Positions 53,011 through 62,800 of a stretch of 64,000 nucleotides of DNA are shown here, one piece after another. Source of the DNA: Flammeovirga sp. EKP202 (GTDB lineage Bacteria; Bacteroidota; Bacteroidia; Cytophagales; Flammeovirgaceae); NCBI RefSeq assembly GCF_014534745.1, contig NZ_JACVVP010000040.1, positions 1-64,000 of the forward strand, given 5' to 3'. Both the position numbers and the translations under genes were made by a program. Every line of letters starts with the position of its first letter. Position 1 is the first letter of the stretch. Under the pieces are notes generated by a model that saw nothing but the letters and a program-made list of their open reading frames with translations, was not told the origin of the DNA and made no database searches.

Positions 53011-54921
53011 CTAAGCCATTTCAAACAACTCAAAAGTTGGTAGTAGTAATTTATTTTCGTTGGCAGACTTTACTTTAGTCTTGAATTTCGCAATCGTATT
53101 TCTTGACATATCAAGCTGAATTCCTAGCTCAATATTGGTAAATTCATTTTCGTGATAACGGAAGATATACGACAGGTAAAAGGCCTTGGTCAAATCAAAC
53201 TTCACATGATGGAAGACCGTGTTGCTAGTCACTGATTCTACATAACCACACTTTGAACAACGTCTTGAAAACTGTGTACTTCCCGAAGTGTTATCGTCAT
53301 TACATTGCTTATGATTTTGGCACTGCTTACAAGTAAAACCTTTTTCCCATTTTTGTTTGTCCAAATACCTTTTGCATGACACCTGATCTGGAAACAATTC
53401 CATAAACTCTTCCAGGCTGATGATTTTATGAACAAATCGCTTTTCCCTTTCCTTCTTGATTCCTTCTTTCAGCTTACTATTATTGACATCGAGCGTTCGG
53501 TTGATCATATTTAATCGCTCCGATTTTTCTTCCAGTTTACGGTAGGCCTCCTTGAGTTTTTCTTCACTTTGCATTAAAGAAATCGTTCTTTCCCTTACTT
53601 TTTCTTCTAGTTCTTCGTTGACTTTGTTTTTCAGAGAAACCGTTTTTTCTTGTTCTTCAATGACCTTCAATTGCATCGCTTCTGTCTTTTTCTGATGCTC
53701 AATCACCTCATCTTTAGATCGTTGTTGTTGTTCTTTTATAAGACGAAGTGTGTCATAAAGTGCATACGAAAAAAGTAGCATTTCTAAGAAAATGGAAAAA
53801 CGCAATATATACTGTGTAACTGGGGTTAAAGGAATAATTCCAAAGATCTTTAACACCTGAAAAATAGTTCCAATTAAAATGGCCGCCAATCCATAAATAT
53901 AGAAAGGGGAAACCTTCTTATTCTCAAACCTTAGTTTCGCAACAATAATCGTCAGCCCAACAATGGTGACAATCAACATGGTATCGCTTAACTGAGAATT
54001 GAAATGAAATAAATCCAAGATCAAAATAAAAGTCACAATGCCCACCAAGTAATTCATATAATGAAAATACTTTACGGTTTTCGCCTCCTGTTTCATCATT
54101 TCTTTAATGAAAAAGATCAGCGAAAGTGCCGCTGCATAACTTAATAGTGTAATGACATAATTATTGATGCTGGGGTTATTACTCCATATAAATTGGAAGC
54201 CCGTTCCATCTGTTGAAGCATTAAAAACACCTACAGTGAGAATATGTAAAATGTAAACTAAATACTTGGATTCTTTAATACTCAACCAAAGCATAAAGTT
54301 GTAGAAAGACATAATAAGAATGGCTCCATAATAGATACCAAACCAAAGATACTCTAGTGTAGCATGCTTAATCAAACGTTCTGTACTACGGATATTGACA
54401 TGCAGATCCACTTTATGATTGGATTTGACATTGATATAGATTGGTTTTGTGTAGTCTATATCGTTATTTAATGGAATGATAAAGTTTTTATGGAAGTAAA
54501 TTCTCTGATCAAAAAGATAACTATCCCCCATAAACTCCTTTCTGATTTCACCATTTTTCTGCGGTAAAAAGAATACAATTTCATCAATAGATTGATCATA
54601 CAATTCAAGTGTCCATGACTTGCTGTTATGCTCTTCTATATCGATATATAATTTTAACCAATAGGCAGAATTAACATTGTAAGATTCTTTAGAGTATCTC
54701 CCAATGGTATTAAAACCCGGTGCCTTCAGTATCATTTCTTCGTACGTTATCAACCTTGATGAATCTTCCCAATACGGAATCTTCTCCAAGTTTAATATTT
54801 GTTCATCCAATGAATCATCCAATTGTACAGTAAGTTTGGTCTCATTTTCAGAAGCGTTGGTAGTTAGAAATGATAATGCACAAAGCAATGTAAAAATGTG
54901 CCTTTTTATCGTGAATCTCAT
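53011..54921 (-). CDS. 7TM-DISM membrane sensor fused to an IS1595-type transposase zinc-ribbon/HTH domain
   Basis: 636 residues from MRFTIKRHIF (54921); the longer frame to 54945 adds eight residues before the signal. Order: signal peptide (about 1-23); extracytoplasmic 7TMR-DISMED2-like sensor (about 40-170); seven-helix 7TM-DISM block (about 185-390); charged coiled coil (about 394-495) containing EEKVRERTISL, the usual linker to a histidine kinase; then, instead of HisKA/ATPase, a domain like the N-terminus of IS1595 transposases: EEFMELFPD, CKRYLDKQKWEKG, C531-KQ-C534, C555-SK-C558, SNTVFHHVKFDL and a helix-turn-helix TNIELGIQLDMSRNTIAKFK (about 595-614). No DDE catalytic region follows. 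First gene of an operon with two sulfatases. Likely a membrane-bound regulator; function is inferred. Confidence 0.85.
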   Translation of the reverse strand: MRFTIKRHIFTLLCALSFLTTNASENETKLTVQLDDSLDEQILNLEKIPYWEDSSRLITYEEMILKAPGFNTIGRYSKESYNVNSAYWLKLYIDIEEHNSKSWTLELYDQSIDEIVFFLPQKNGEIRKEFMGDSYLFDQRIYFHKNFIIPLNNDIDYTKPIYINVKSNHKVDLHVNIRSTERLIKHATLEYLWFGIYYGAILIMSFYNFMLWLSIKESKYLVYILHILTVGVFNASTDGTGFQFIWSNNPSINNYVITLLSYAAALSLIFFIKEMMKQEAKTVKYFHYMNYLVGIVTFILILDLFHFNSQLSDTMLIVTIVGLTIIVAKLRFENKKVSPFYIYGLAAILIGTIFQVLKIFGIIPLTPVTQYILRFSIFLEMLLFSYALYDTLRLIKEQQQRSKDEVIEHQKKTEAMQLKVIEEQEKTVSLKNKVNEELEEKVRERTISLMQSEEKLKEAYRKLEEKSERLNMINRTLDVNNSKLKEGIKKEREKRFVHKIISLEEFMELFPDQVSCKRYLDKQKWEKGFTCKQCQNHKQCNDDNTSGSTQFSRRCSKCGYVESVTSNTVFHHVKFDLTKAFYLSYIFRYHENEFTNIELGIQLDMSRNTIAKFKTKVKSANENKLLLPTFELFEMA

Positions 54922-54943
54922 GAAAGTAGTTTCAGTTCTTAGC

Positions 54944-54983
54944 ACATGTTGGGGGCTTCATTTTCATGAAAACCCAAACATGT
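54944..54983. promoter_or_regulatory. Inverted repeat in the leader of the sensor gene, possible operator
   Basis: Arms acatgttgggggctt (54944-54958) and aaaacccaaacatgt (54969-54983) are imperfect inverted copies, each with ACATGT. They lie 22-62 bp upstream of the sensor start, downstream of a minus-strand TAAATTTG box. The site could be bound by the sensor itself or be an RNA hairpin. Confidence 0.4.
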
Positions 54984-55013
54984 TCTTATAGTATAAAAAT
55001 AGATATTTTCTAT

Positions 55014-55021
55014 CAAATTTA
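55014..55021 (-). promoter_or_regulatory. Candidate -7 box for the sensor-sulfatase operon
   Basis: TAAATTTG on the minus strand fits TAnnTTTG, 93 bp upstream of the sensor start. No clear -33 TTTG. Confidence 0.4.
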
Positions 55022-55074
55022 GGTGAATCATTAGGAAGTGTTAAGCTGATAAGTGAGACTTAAAACATACACTT

Positions 55075-56475
55075 TTATCTCCCTAATTCTTCCAAATATT
55101 TTTTGACTTTTTCTCTGTATTTTGGAGTTAAACCACTATGGTTGGTGACTTTTGTATTCTTTTGATCCCACTCTTGAAAAAGGTGCAATAACTGCTTCAC
55201 TTTTTCTGGGTTGCTAGATGCAATATCCTTCCATTCGCCGGGATCATTATTCAAATCATACAACTCTACATCTCCACTTCCTTGTTTATTATTGATGGAT
55301 AATTTCCAGTCTTGATATCGTACCGCAATGTCTCCATCTCTTGCCCAAAATAATGGTCTTTCTTCTTCCCCATCAATTAATTCTAAAAGGTCTTTCCCTT
55401 CTAATGCATCACTTCCCAAACCTTTACCAATCTGATTTAAGATAGTGGGCAAAACATCCAAAGAAATTACTGGGACTTCAGAATGTTTATTTTCAGGAAA
55501 ATGTTTTGGATAATGGGCGATAAAAGGAATTCGGATTCCTCCTTCATAAGTAGATCCTTTAAAACCATTGAAAGGTCCTGGTGAAGACATGGTTGTTTCT
55601 CCTCTTTTCTTACGTCTCGGTTCTTTAAAACCTTGACCTGCGGGAGTGCCATTATCACTGATAAAAAATATGATGGTATTATCATCGATCCCATTTTCTT
55701 TCAGTGCTTCTCTTATTTGACCAATCCCCACATCCAAAGCATAGACCATTCCCGCAAAATGTTTTCTTTCCTCTCCTACTTCAAGATGATCCAAAGCATC
55801 TACGTATTTTTGAGGCACTTGCCAAGGGTGATGCACCGCATTGTAAGCTAAATAAAGGCAGAAAGGATTTTCTTTATTTTTATCAATAAAAGAAATGGCT
55901 TTTTCTGTAAATAAGTCGGTCAAATACCCATTATCATTTTGAATAGGAGGTTGTATTTCTCCGTTTTCATAGATGGGTTTCAACAAACTTCTTTTTACAT
56001 TTTCATCTTTCCCCGATTTTGTATAATCATGTGATCCTCCTAAAAAACCATAGAAGTAATCTACTCCACGTTCGTTAGGCATTAATCTTCCTTCTCCTTC
56101 TCCAAGGTGCCACTTCCCAATGGAAGCGGTTTGATAACCTTGTTCTTTTAAATAATGGAAAAGTAGTTTTTCTTCATTTGGAATACCGTGCTTACTATTA
56201 CCAAAACATCCAAAACGCTGTTGGTATTTTCCAGTGATCAACCCTGCTCTTGAAGGTCCACAAATTGAGGCTGTAACATAACCTTGCGAGAAGTATACTC
56301 CTTCGTTTGCCAGCTGATCAATTTGAGGAGTATGGATTGTATTTACTCCGTGATACCCCACATCTCCCCAACCCATATCATCTACAAAAATCAAGACAAT
56401 ATTAGGGGGTGTTTTAGCTTCTGCAAATTGTAATAGGCTCAGTACTATAAAACTTAGTAAAATCGACTTTTTCAT
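55075..56475 (-). CDS. Type I sulfatase upstream of the sensor gene
   Basis: 466 residues from MKKSILLSF (56475); the longer frame to 56523 has no signal and runs into repeat DNA. Signal peptide ends EA20. PPNIVLIFVDDMGWGDVGYH (23-42) and the formylglycine motif C72-G-P-S-R76 are complete, with FISDNGTPAGQG as second metal site. It is compact with no extra C-terminal domain, ending KKYLEELGR. It is closest in pattern to the sulfatase at 50961 (both VGYHG, GYVTA, SRAGL). A 153-bp gap with a candidate promoter separates it from the sensor gene. Confidence 0.93.
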   Translation of the reverse strand: MKKSILLSFIVLSLLQFAEAKTPPNIVLIFVDDMGWGDVGYHGVNTIHTPQIDQLANEGVYFSQGYVTASICGPSRAGLITGKYQQRFGCFGNSKHGIPNEEKLLFHYLKEQGYQTASIGKWHLGEGEGRLMPNERGVDYFYGFLGGSHDYTKSGKDENVKRSLLKPIYENGEIQPPIQNDNGYLTDLFTEKAISFIDKNKENPFCLYLAYNAVHHPWQVPQKYVDALDHLEVGEERKHFAGMVYALDVGIGQIREALKENGIDDNTIIFFISDNGTPAGQGFKEPRRKKRGETTMSSPGPFNGFKGSTYEGGIRIPFIAHYPKHFPENKHSEVPVISLDVLPTILNQIGKGLGSDALEGKDLLELIDGEEERPLFWARDGDIAVRYQDWKLSINNKQGSGDVELYDLNNDPGEWKDIASSNPEKVKQLLHLFQEWDQKNTKVTNHSGLTPKYREKVKKYLEELGR

Positions 56476-56527
56476 AATTATTGTATCTATTTTGAGAGTG
56501 AAGAGGTGGTTTTTATTGTGCAAAATT

Positions 56528-56840
56528 TCAAAGTTCTACTTCCAAACTTCCTTCTTCTTCATTTTTTCCATTGATGAAAAAACGAAGCAAAAAAATCTAG
56601 GCTTAGAAGTCAAAAGCTAAATTCCATTCCTTTCGCCTAAATGATTTTAAACTCGCTTTGCTCAAACAAGAAAATCATTTTTAACGGCTCATTCCATGAA
56701 ATTCTTAACGCTTTTCCCTTCAAGGCCGGGAAGTACTACCTAACGAAAATGGTAGTCAGCCCAATGGCGCGAATGTTTAGCGATAGCGTCATTCGTGTCC
56801 TATAGATCATCAGAAATCTCCTGATTTCTAATCACCATAA
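56528..56840 (+). repeat. Interspersed repeat, copy F
   Basis: A near-complete copy: ccttcttcttcatttttt, aatctaggcttagaagtc, cctaaatgattttaaactcg, cttttcccttcaaggccg, ggcgcgaatgtttagcg and the aatctcctgattt hairpin. It lies between the locus 2 terminator and the sulfatase start and may overlap that gene's promoter. One base is lost in the gctaaagctc stretch relative to A, B and C. Confidence 0.78.
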
Positions 56841-56855
56841 AAACCCTGAAGTTGT

Positions 56856-56887
56856 AAAAACAGGCCCCTATTTCATTTAGGGACCTG
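56856..56887 (-). terminator. Terminator of polysaccharide utilisation locus 2
   Basis: CAGGcCCCTA (56861-56870) pairs with TAGGGaCCTG (56878-56887) apart from one mismatch; A run at 56856-56860 gives the minus-strand U tract. 16 bp beyond the stop at 56903. Confidence 0.75.
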
Positions 56888-56902
56888 AATAAATAAACTA
56901 CA

Positions 56903-58243
56903 CTAATCGATTTCTAAAAATCTTCCTTTGATCTCTAATTCATCAATACCCATATAACCTCTGTTGACAGCTGAAGTCAATCCATGAACTAGCACTACGA
57001 CTACTCTAAGATCTTCTCCTTCGAAAAGGTTACCATGTTCTGAAGAGTTATGGATAAATAATTTACTTTCTCCTGCTTGATGGTCTGCTGAGTTAAATGC
57101 CAATGTCCAGTTTTCGTAGACGTTGTTGATATTGCCTGAAGTTAAAGCTTCTTGGTAAGCACTTTCGCTTACTACTCTTGCTTCAATTCTTTGCTCACCA
57201 CCAACACCAGTGATATTATTAAACATCGCTCCGATGTCAACCGTCATTACTTCCATACCTTCTGTTGGTAATGAAGGCGATACAATGATATGTTTTGCTG
57301 TAGAAACTCCGTCGTAATTTCTAGCATAGTTTCTTGTAATGAAGTTTTCTTTACGGTCTGCATCAGGGTGGTTGTTTCTATCAATCGCAATGTTCCACCA
57401 TGTTTGACCGCTTGGTAATTCAGGTCCTTCAATCTTTATGAAATCCATGCCAACAAAAGTGAATTCATCTTGATTATCTGGTTTTAAACCTTCTTCAATA
57501 TTCATTACAAACATATCACGCTCTACAATTTTCAGCGTTTTTGTATAAAGTATGAATGAAGGGTTATTTTCAGATTGACCATACTCATTTTCAGCACTGA
57601 TTGTGATTTCATAATCTACCTCTTCCAGGTTTCCTCTAATATTGAATCGACCATTTGCATCAATCGTGATTGTTGTTGCAGAAGGCAATGCTGGTGAAGT
57701 TGTGATATTAATATCTGACATAAATACGCCTTCTGCCATTACACTGATACTTTCCAATTGAGTAGTCAGTGGAGTACCCGCTTCATCCATAAAAATGATG
57801 ATAGAATCTTTCTTTGTCTCTAAAGAAAGTTCAGGGCGTTTGTCAACTAACATTACTCTGAAAGCATCTTCAAAAGTAGATGTTCCATATTCATTGGAAG
57901 CCATCACATTGACATGGTACCTCCCTAAAGCCGTTTCATCTGTCGGTTCCAAAGACAACTGACCTGTTTCGATATCAATCGTAAAAGGATTCAATTCATC
58001 TGAAACATCAATTCTTACAGAATCCTCAAACCATGCCACACTTTCAATATCAAAAGTGGGCGTTCCTTGAGAAATCACTTCTGGAGCATCACCTTGTACA
58101 CTTCTATTGTGTGCTACAGTGAGGTCATTTCTGTGATATAATAGGTTTTCTGGAGCGACATTCGGTACATCAAAATCCACTTCATGGTTGGTAAGGCAAC
58201 TTGTGATGACGAATGCGAAAACGATATATATTAATTTTTTCAT
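56903..58243 (-). CDS. Surface lipoprotein of locus 2, cadherin-like, probable glycan-binding
   Basis: 446 residues with a lipoprotein signal ending at Cys16 (VITSC). Two or more cadherin/Ig-like modules occupy about 60-240 (for example NPFTIDIETGQLSL, YHVNVMASNEYGTSTF), followed by a beta-rich C-terminus ending MGIDELEIKGRFLEID. No catalytic motif was seen. It is 18 bp downstream of susD, the usual place for a surface glycan-binding protein, and shares the cadherin-like style of the partial gene at 63027. The binding role is inferred. Confidence 0.75.
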   Translation of the reverse strand: MKKLIYIVFAFVITSCLTNHEVDFDVPNVAPENLLYHRNDLTVAHNRSVQGDAPEVISQGTPTFDIESVAWFEDSVRIDVSDELNPFTIDIETGQLSLEPTDETALGRYHVNVMASNEYGTSTFEDAFRVMLVDKRPELSLETKKDSIIIFMDEAGTPLTTQLESISVMAEGVFMSDINITTSPALPSATTITIDANGRFNIRGNLEEVDYEITISAENEYGQSENNPSFILYTKTLKIVERDMFVMNIEEGLKPDNQDEFTFVGMDFIKIEGPELPSGQTWWNIAIDRNNHPDADRKENFITRNYARNYDGVSTAKHIIVSPSLPTEGMEVMTVDIGAMFNNITGVGGEQRIEARVVSESAYQEALTSGNINNVYENWTLAFNSADHQAGESKLFIHNSSEHGNLFEGEDLRVVVVLVHGLTSAVNRGYMGIDELEIKGRFLEID

Positions 58244-58261
58244 GATTCTAAGATTTATAGA

Positions 58262-59878
58262 TTACCAAAGAGGGTGTTGGTTGATGTTGTAATTCAATTG
58301 TAATTCTTCCGTTGGAATAGGGAAAACTACGTGCTTCTCTTCACATCTTTCACCAGGGAAAGCCAAGTGCTCCTCGTTGTCTGGACGGAAATCTTTATTT
58401 GATCTCACGTTTCTACTTACCTCCTGCATGGTCTCTTCTAAAATTCCCCAACGCACGAGGTCAAATCGTCTATGTCCTTCAAAACACAACTCTCTTTTAC
58501 GCTCATCTTGAATCAACTTCATAAAGTCTTGATTGGCATTACTCAAACCTTGGCTCAATGAACCTGCATTAGCACGTGCACGAACCGCTTCAATATCTGC
58601 TGTAGCTTGTCCACCTGCACCGTACAATAAGTAACTTGCTTCTGCACGCATCAGAAGAATATCACTGAAACGTAAGATAGGGAAATTAATAGACGTTCTA
58701 TCTTTGATAATTACACCGTTTTCTAATGTTTCTACCGTTCCGTCTAGCTCACCGTTATGGTCTCTACCTCTGTCTAATCTTCTCCATTTACCTGGGAACC
58801 AACGCAATTCGTTACCAATATTTGTTGCTACAAACTCATCGTTTCTGTAATTGAAACTGAAGTTAGCGCAGTTCCACTCATAACGTGTATCATCTGCTCC
58901 GTATGTGCTTAGGTGCATTGATGGCGTGATGTAAGCGTGACCAATACTGAATGGCATTGTACCTGTAGTCAACTGAATTTGAACACCGTTGAAGTTACCA
59001 ATTCTACCTCCTAAATCACGACCTTCAGTTACCGTAAAGTCAACTTCCCACATTACTTCTACATCTCTACGAATACCTTGGATTTGGTTCATAAAAACCT
59101 CTTTGTAATCAGGTAAAAGTGAATGGTAACCAAATTCTGTTACTGCATTGGTATGCTCAATTACTTTTTGAAGACAAACATCACGGCCAATATCTCCACC
59201 TTGGATTCTTGCTCCTGCCATTGTCAAGTAAACACGCGCGGCCAAACCGTGTGCAATCTGCTTACTTACTCTTCCGTATTCTTTTGGACGGTCATTTAAA
59301 AGTGTAATGGCTTTGTCCAAATCTTCAATGATCTGATTGTACACTTTTGGAGCTGGCGTGTTGGGTAAATTCAACATATCCAAGTTGCCATCAATATCCG
59401 TAAAGTGATCCAATCTTAATGGAATGTGCTCCCATACTCTTACCAAGTTGAAGTAGTATAACGCTCTCAATGTCAGACCTTCTCCAATCATTAAATCATG
59501 ATCGGCTCTTGATAAATTCTCAATAGTATCTCTTTCACTTAAGTTCTGAATCAAGTCATTGACTCTGTTTACACCTCTGTAACTTCTTGTCCAGATACGG
59601 TTCAAGTCAACGTCTGATTCATTGTAAGACATCTTTGTCAATTCGTGATTGAATAAAGATCTTCTATACAACATTTCATCCGTTCCCACATTGAACCAGA
59701 TCGAGAAATCTTGATCGTAGATATCTCTTAAAGATCCATAGGCACCTGATAGTGCGAGGTAAACTTGTTTGTCGTTTTTATAATAATCATCTCTACTGAT
59801 TTCATCTTTTGGTTCCATCTCCAGGAAAGAACAAGACGAAATGATCAAGGCTATAAGTATTAATAAATTATTTTTCAT
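58262..59878 (-). CDS. susD: SusD/RagB family nutrient-binding lipoprotein (locus 2)
   Basis: 538 residues; lipoprotein signal ends at Cys16 (IISSC), followed by SFLEMEPKDEISRDDYYKND, a typical SusD start. Motifs GEGLTLRALYYFNLVRVWEH (about 152-171), LRFSDILLMRAEASYLL (about 400) and DERKRELCFEGHRRFDLVRW (about 463-482) are classic for the family. Ends FPIPTEELQLNYNINQHPLW. It is 11 bp downstream of susC. It captures oligosaccharide for the SusC channel; the glycan is unknown. Confidence 0.96.
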   Translation of the reverse strand: MKNNLLILIALIISSCSFLEMEPKDEISRDDYYKNDKQVYLALSGAYGSLRDIYDQDFSIWFNVGTDEMLYRRSLFNHELTKMSYNESDVDLNRIWTRSYRGVNRVNDLIQNLSERDTIENLSRADHDLMIGEGLTLRALYYFNLVRVWEHIPLRLDHFTDIDGNLDMLNLPNTPAPKVYNQIIEDLDKAITLLNDRPKEYGRVSKQIAHGLAARVYLTMAGARIQGGDIGRDVCLQKVIEHTNAVTEFGYHSLLPDYKEVFMNQIQGIRRDVEVMWEVDFTVTEGRDLGGRIGNFNGVQIQLTTGTMPFSIGHAYITPSMHLSTYGADDTRYEWNCANFSFNYRNDEFVATNIGNELRWFPGKWRRLDRGRDHNGELDGTVETLENGVIIKDRTSINFPILRFSDILLMRAEASYLLYGAGGQATADIEAVRARANAGSLSQGLSNANQDFMKLIQDERKRELCFEGHRRFDLVRWGILEETMQEVSRNVRSNKDFRPDNEEHLAFPGERCEEKHVVFPIPTEELQLNYNINQHPLW

Positions 59879-59889
59879 GGTTGTAGCTA

Positions 59890-62800
59890 TTAGAAAGAAA
59901 CTTGGAAACCTGCAATAAATGATTGTGATGCTGGGTACGATGAGTAGTCAATACCTCTGTACATCGCTTGATTTCTGACAGATACTTCAGGATCATAACC
60001 CGAGTAATTTGTAAATACCCAAAGGTTGTCTACTGAAGCGTATACTCTCATTCTATCGATTCTCAGCTTTTTCAGTTTTTGCGGTTCAAATGTGTAACCC
60101 AATGTGATGTTCTTGATTCTTAAGAAAGAAGCATCTTCAATAAAGTAATCACTCATTTGATGACCACCGTACACTTGCTGATAAGTATATTCTTGTCCTG
60201 GACCTGGAGCACCCCAAACGCCATCACCGACAGGGTTATTCAATGTCCAACGGTCACCCACATCTTTCAAGTAGTTTCTACCTCTTTGGTTACCTACTAC
60301 ACCAAAATCAGCCATGTTGCCATTGAATACATCTTGCCCTACTGACCAAGTTAAAAGGATACTTAAGTCCCAGTTTTTATAGGTGAAGTTGTTGGTAAAA
60401 CCACCGAAGTGTCTTGGGTTAGGGTTACCGATGATTTCTTTGTCATTTTCATCAATTACACCGTCACCATTCACGTCTCTGTATTTCGGCATACCCGGTC
60501 TTACTTGTCCTGTTTGTGAATCGAAACCAGGAACACCGTCTTTCAATACTAACTCACCATTTGAGTTTCTAACAAAATCATCCATTTGATAGATACCATC
60601 GTAACGGTAACCGTACATTTGTGTCATTGGCATTCCTACGAAAAGACCGTAGTACAATTCACCCGCAAACATACCGCCTACATTAGGGTCATATAATCTG
60701 AAGTCCTCACCGTACGATAAATTTTTGATTTCGTTGTCATTAAATGAAATGTTGAAGTTCGACGTCCACTTGAAGTTTTTCGTCTGTACGTTTACCGTAT
60801 TGATACTCAATTCCACACCTCTGTTGACTACCGCACCAATGTTTTGTTTTACTTGCGTATAACCTGTAGAAGGTGCCACTTTTGCATCGAAAAGAAGGTT
60901 GTCCGTTAAATTGTAGTAATATTCAACATCCACTAATAAACGGTTGTTCAAGAAGCCCATTTCAGCTCCAACATTAAACTGTTGCGTAGTTTCCCACTTC
61001 AAGTCTGTATTGGCTAATTTTTCTTGGTAGAATGCTGAATGATAATGACCACCGAAGTAGTATCCCGGACCTACAGCCATGGTAGGAATAAAGTCAAAAT
61101 CACCTACTCTGTTGTTACCAGTTGTACCCAAACCTGCTTTAAATTTAAGGTCTGAAAATACGTCCCAGTTTTGGATAAAGTCTTCATCACCTGCTCTCCA
61201 TGCCGCTGAAACCGATGGGAAAATACCAAAGCGGTTCCCTTCTTTAAATCTTGATGAACCATCCGCTCTTACTGATGCTGTAAGGATATATTTTCCTTTG
61301 TAAGCATAGTTGATACGACCTAAACCTGACATTAAGTTTTGTCCTGTTTGTGCCGAAGATGGCATTTTGGCAACATTACCTAAACCGATGTTACCCCACC
61401 CAAGATCATCCAATGGGAATTGAATTGCTGTAGCTTGGAATCTGTATCTATTACTGCTTTGGAATGTGATACCTGTCAGTGCATTGATCTTATGACCATT
61501 TTTCGACCAATCATACGATAATGTATTCTCGTTGATATAGTTTTGTGCTCTCAATTGTGAGACATGACCGTTGATACCATCACTACCTCTATCCGCTTGG
61601 TTCGTTCCTTCTCTAAAGAACGTTTTCACCTGCGTGTAATTGATTTGGTAACCTAACTGCGAACGGAATTTCAAACCTTTGGCAATATCCACATCAAAGT
61701 TAATGTTGGCTTGCATTACGTCTGAGATCTCCGAACGGTCTGTATTTTCTAATGTCTGTGTTGGAGGATAGAAACCTGCACTTAATTCATCATCATCATC
61801 CAAATCACCGTTCTTTGGCGTCATCGGTCTAAACATGATGGCTGATTTAATCGCCGATACACTTGCTGTAGAAGTTTTCTGTCCTTTATGTTCTGTATGA
61901 GCGTAGTTCACGTTCATACTCATATTTACTCTCTTACCTAATTTCTGGTCTAGTTTGAAACGACCATTGATACGCTCAAAACCAGTGTTCATTAATGTTC
62001 CCGCTTGGTTGATATAACCTACTGAACCGAAGAATTTAGAAAGGTCTGAACCACCTCTCATAGACACGTTGTAGTTTTGGAAAGGAGCAGTAGTGAAAAT
62101 CTCGTCTTGCCAGTTCGTCATGTCTGCATCCGTGTAGTTTCCTACTTCACCCCAAGGGTCACCACCACCTAAGTCGTGCTGTAATTGTACATACTCACGT
62201 GCGTTTAATGTTTCCATTCTTCTGTTCTGAGGAATTTGAGAAACACCTACTTTTGTATTGAAAGTGATGACTGGCTTACCACTCATACCTGCTTTCGTTG
62301 TGATCAAGATTACACCATTCGAACCTCTTGAACCGTAAATTGCTGTAGCAGATGCGTCTTTTAAAACGTCAATTCTATCAATATCAGCAGGATCTAATGT
62401 AAATAATGAAGGGTCTTCTAATGGGAAACCATCCACTACATATAATGGAGCCGAGCTACCTGTAATTGTATTGGCACCACGAATTTCAAAGTTCATCGCT
62501 TGACCAGGTCCACCTTCACCAGCTGAAACCTGCACACCTGCCATACGACCTTGCAACATTTGATCAAATGACGCCGCTGGCATAGAGTTCACTTCCTCAC
62601 CCATCACCATAGATTGGATAGAGCCTGATACCTCTTTCGCATCTTGCTTACCATAACCAACAACAACGAGCTCGTCTAGTTGTTCGATTTCAGCAACCAA
62701 TCGGATATCAATAATTTTACGGCCATTTACTGGAATTTCTTGTGCTTCATAACCCACATAAGAAACCAATAATCGAGCATCAGGTTTTACTCTCAACGAG

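Noticed and set aside
53011-53450. IS1595 insertion into the sensor gene
   Set aside because: The frame is continuous, only the transposase N-terminal domain is present, no DDE domain or inverted ends follow, and the next gene starts 40 bp later; a true fusion fits better.
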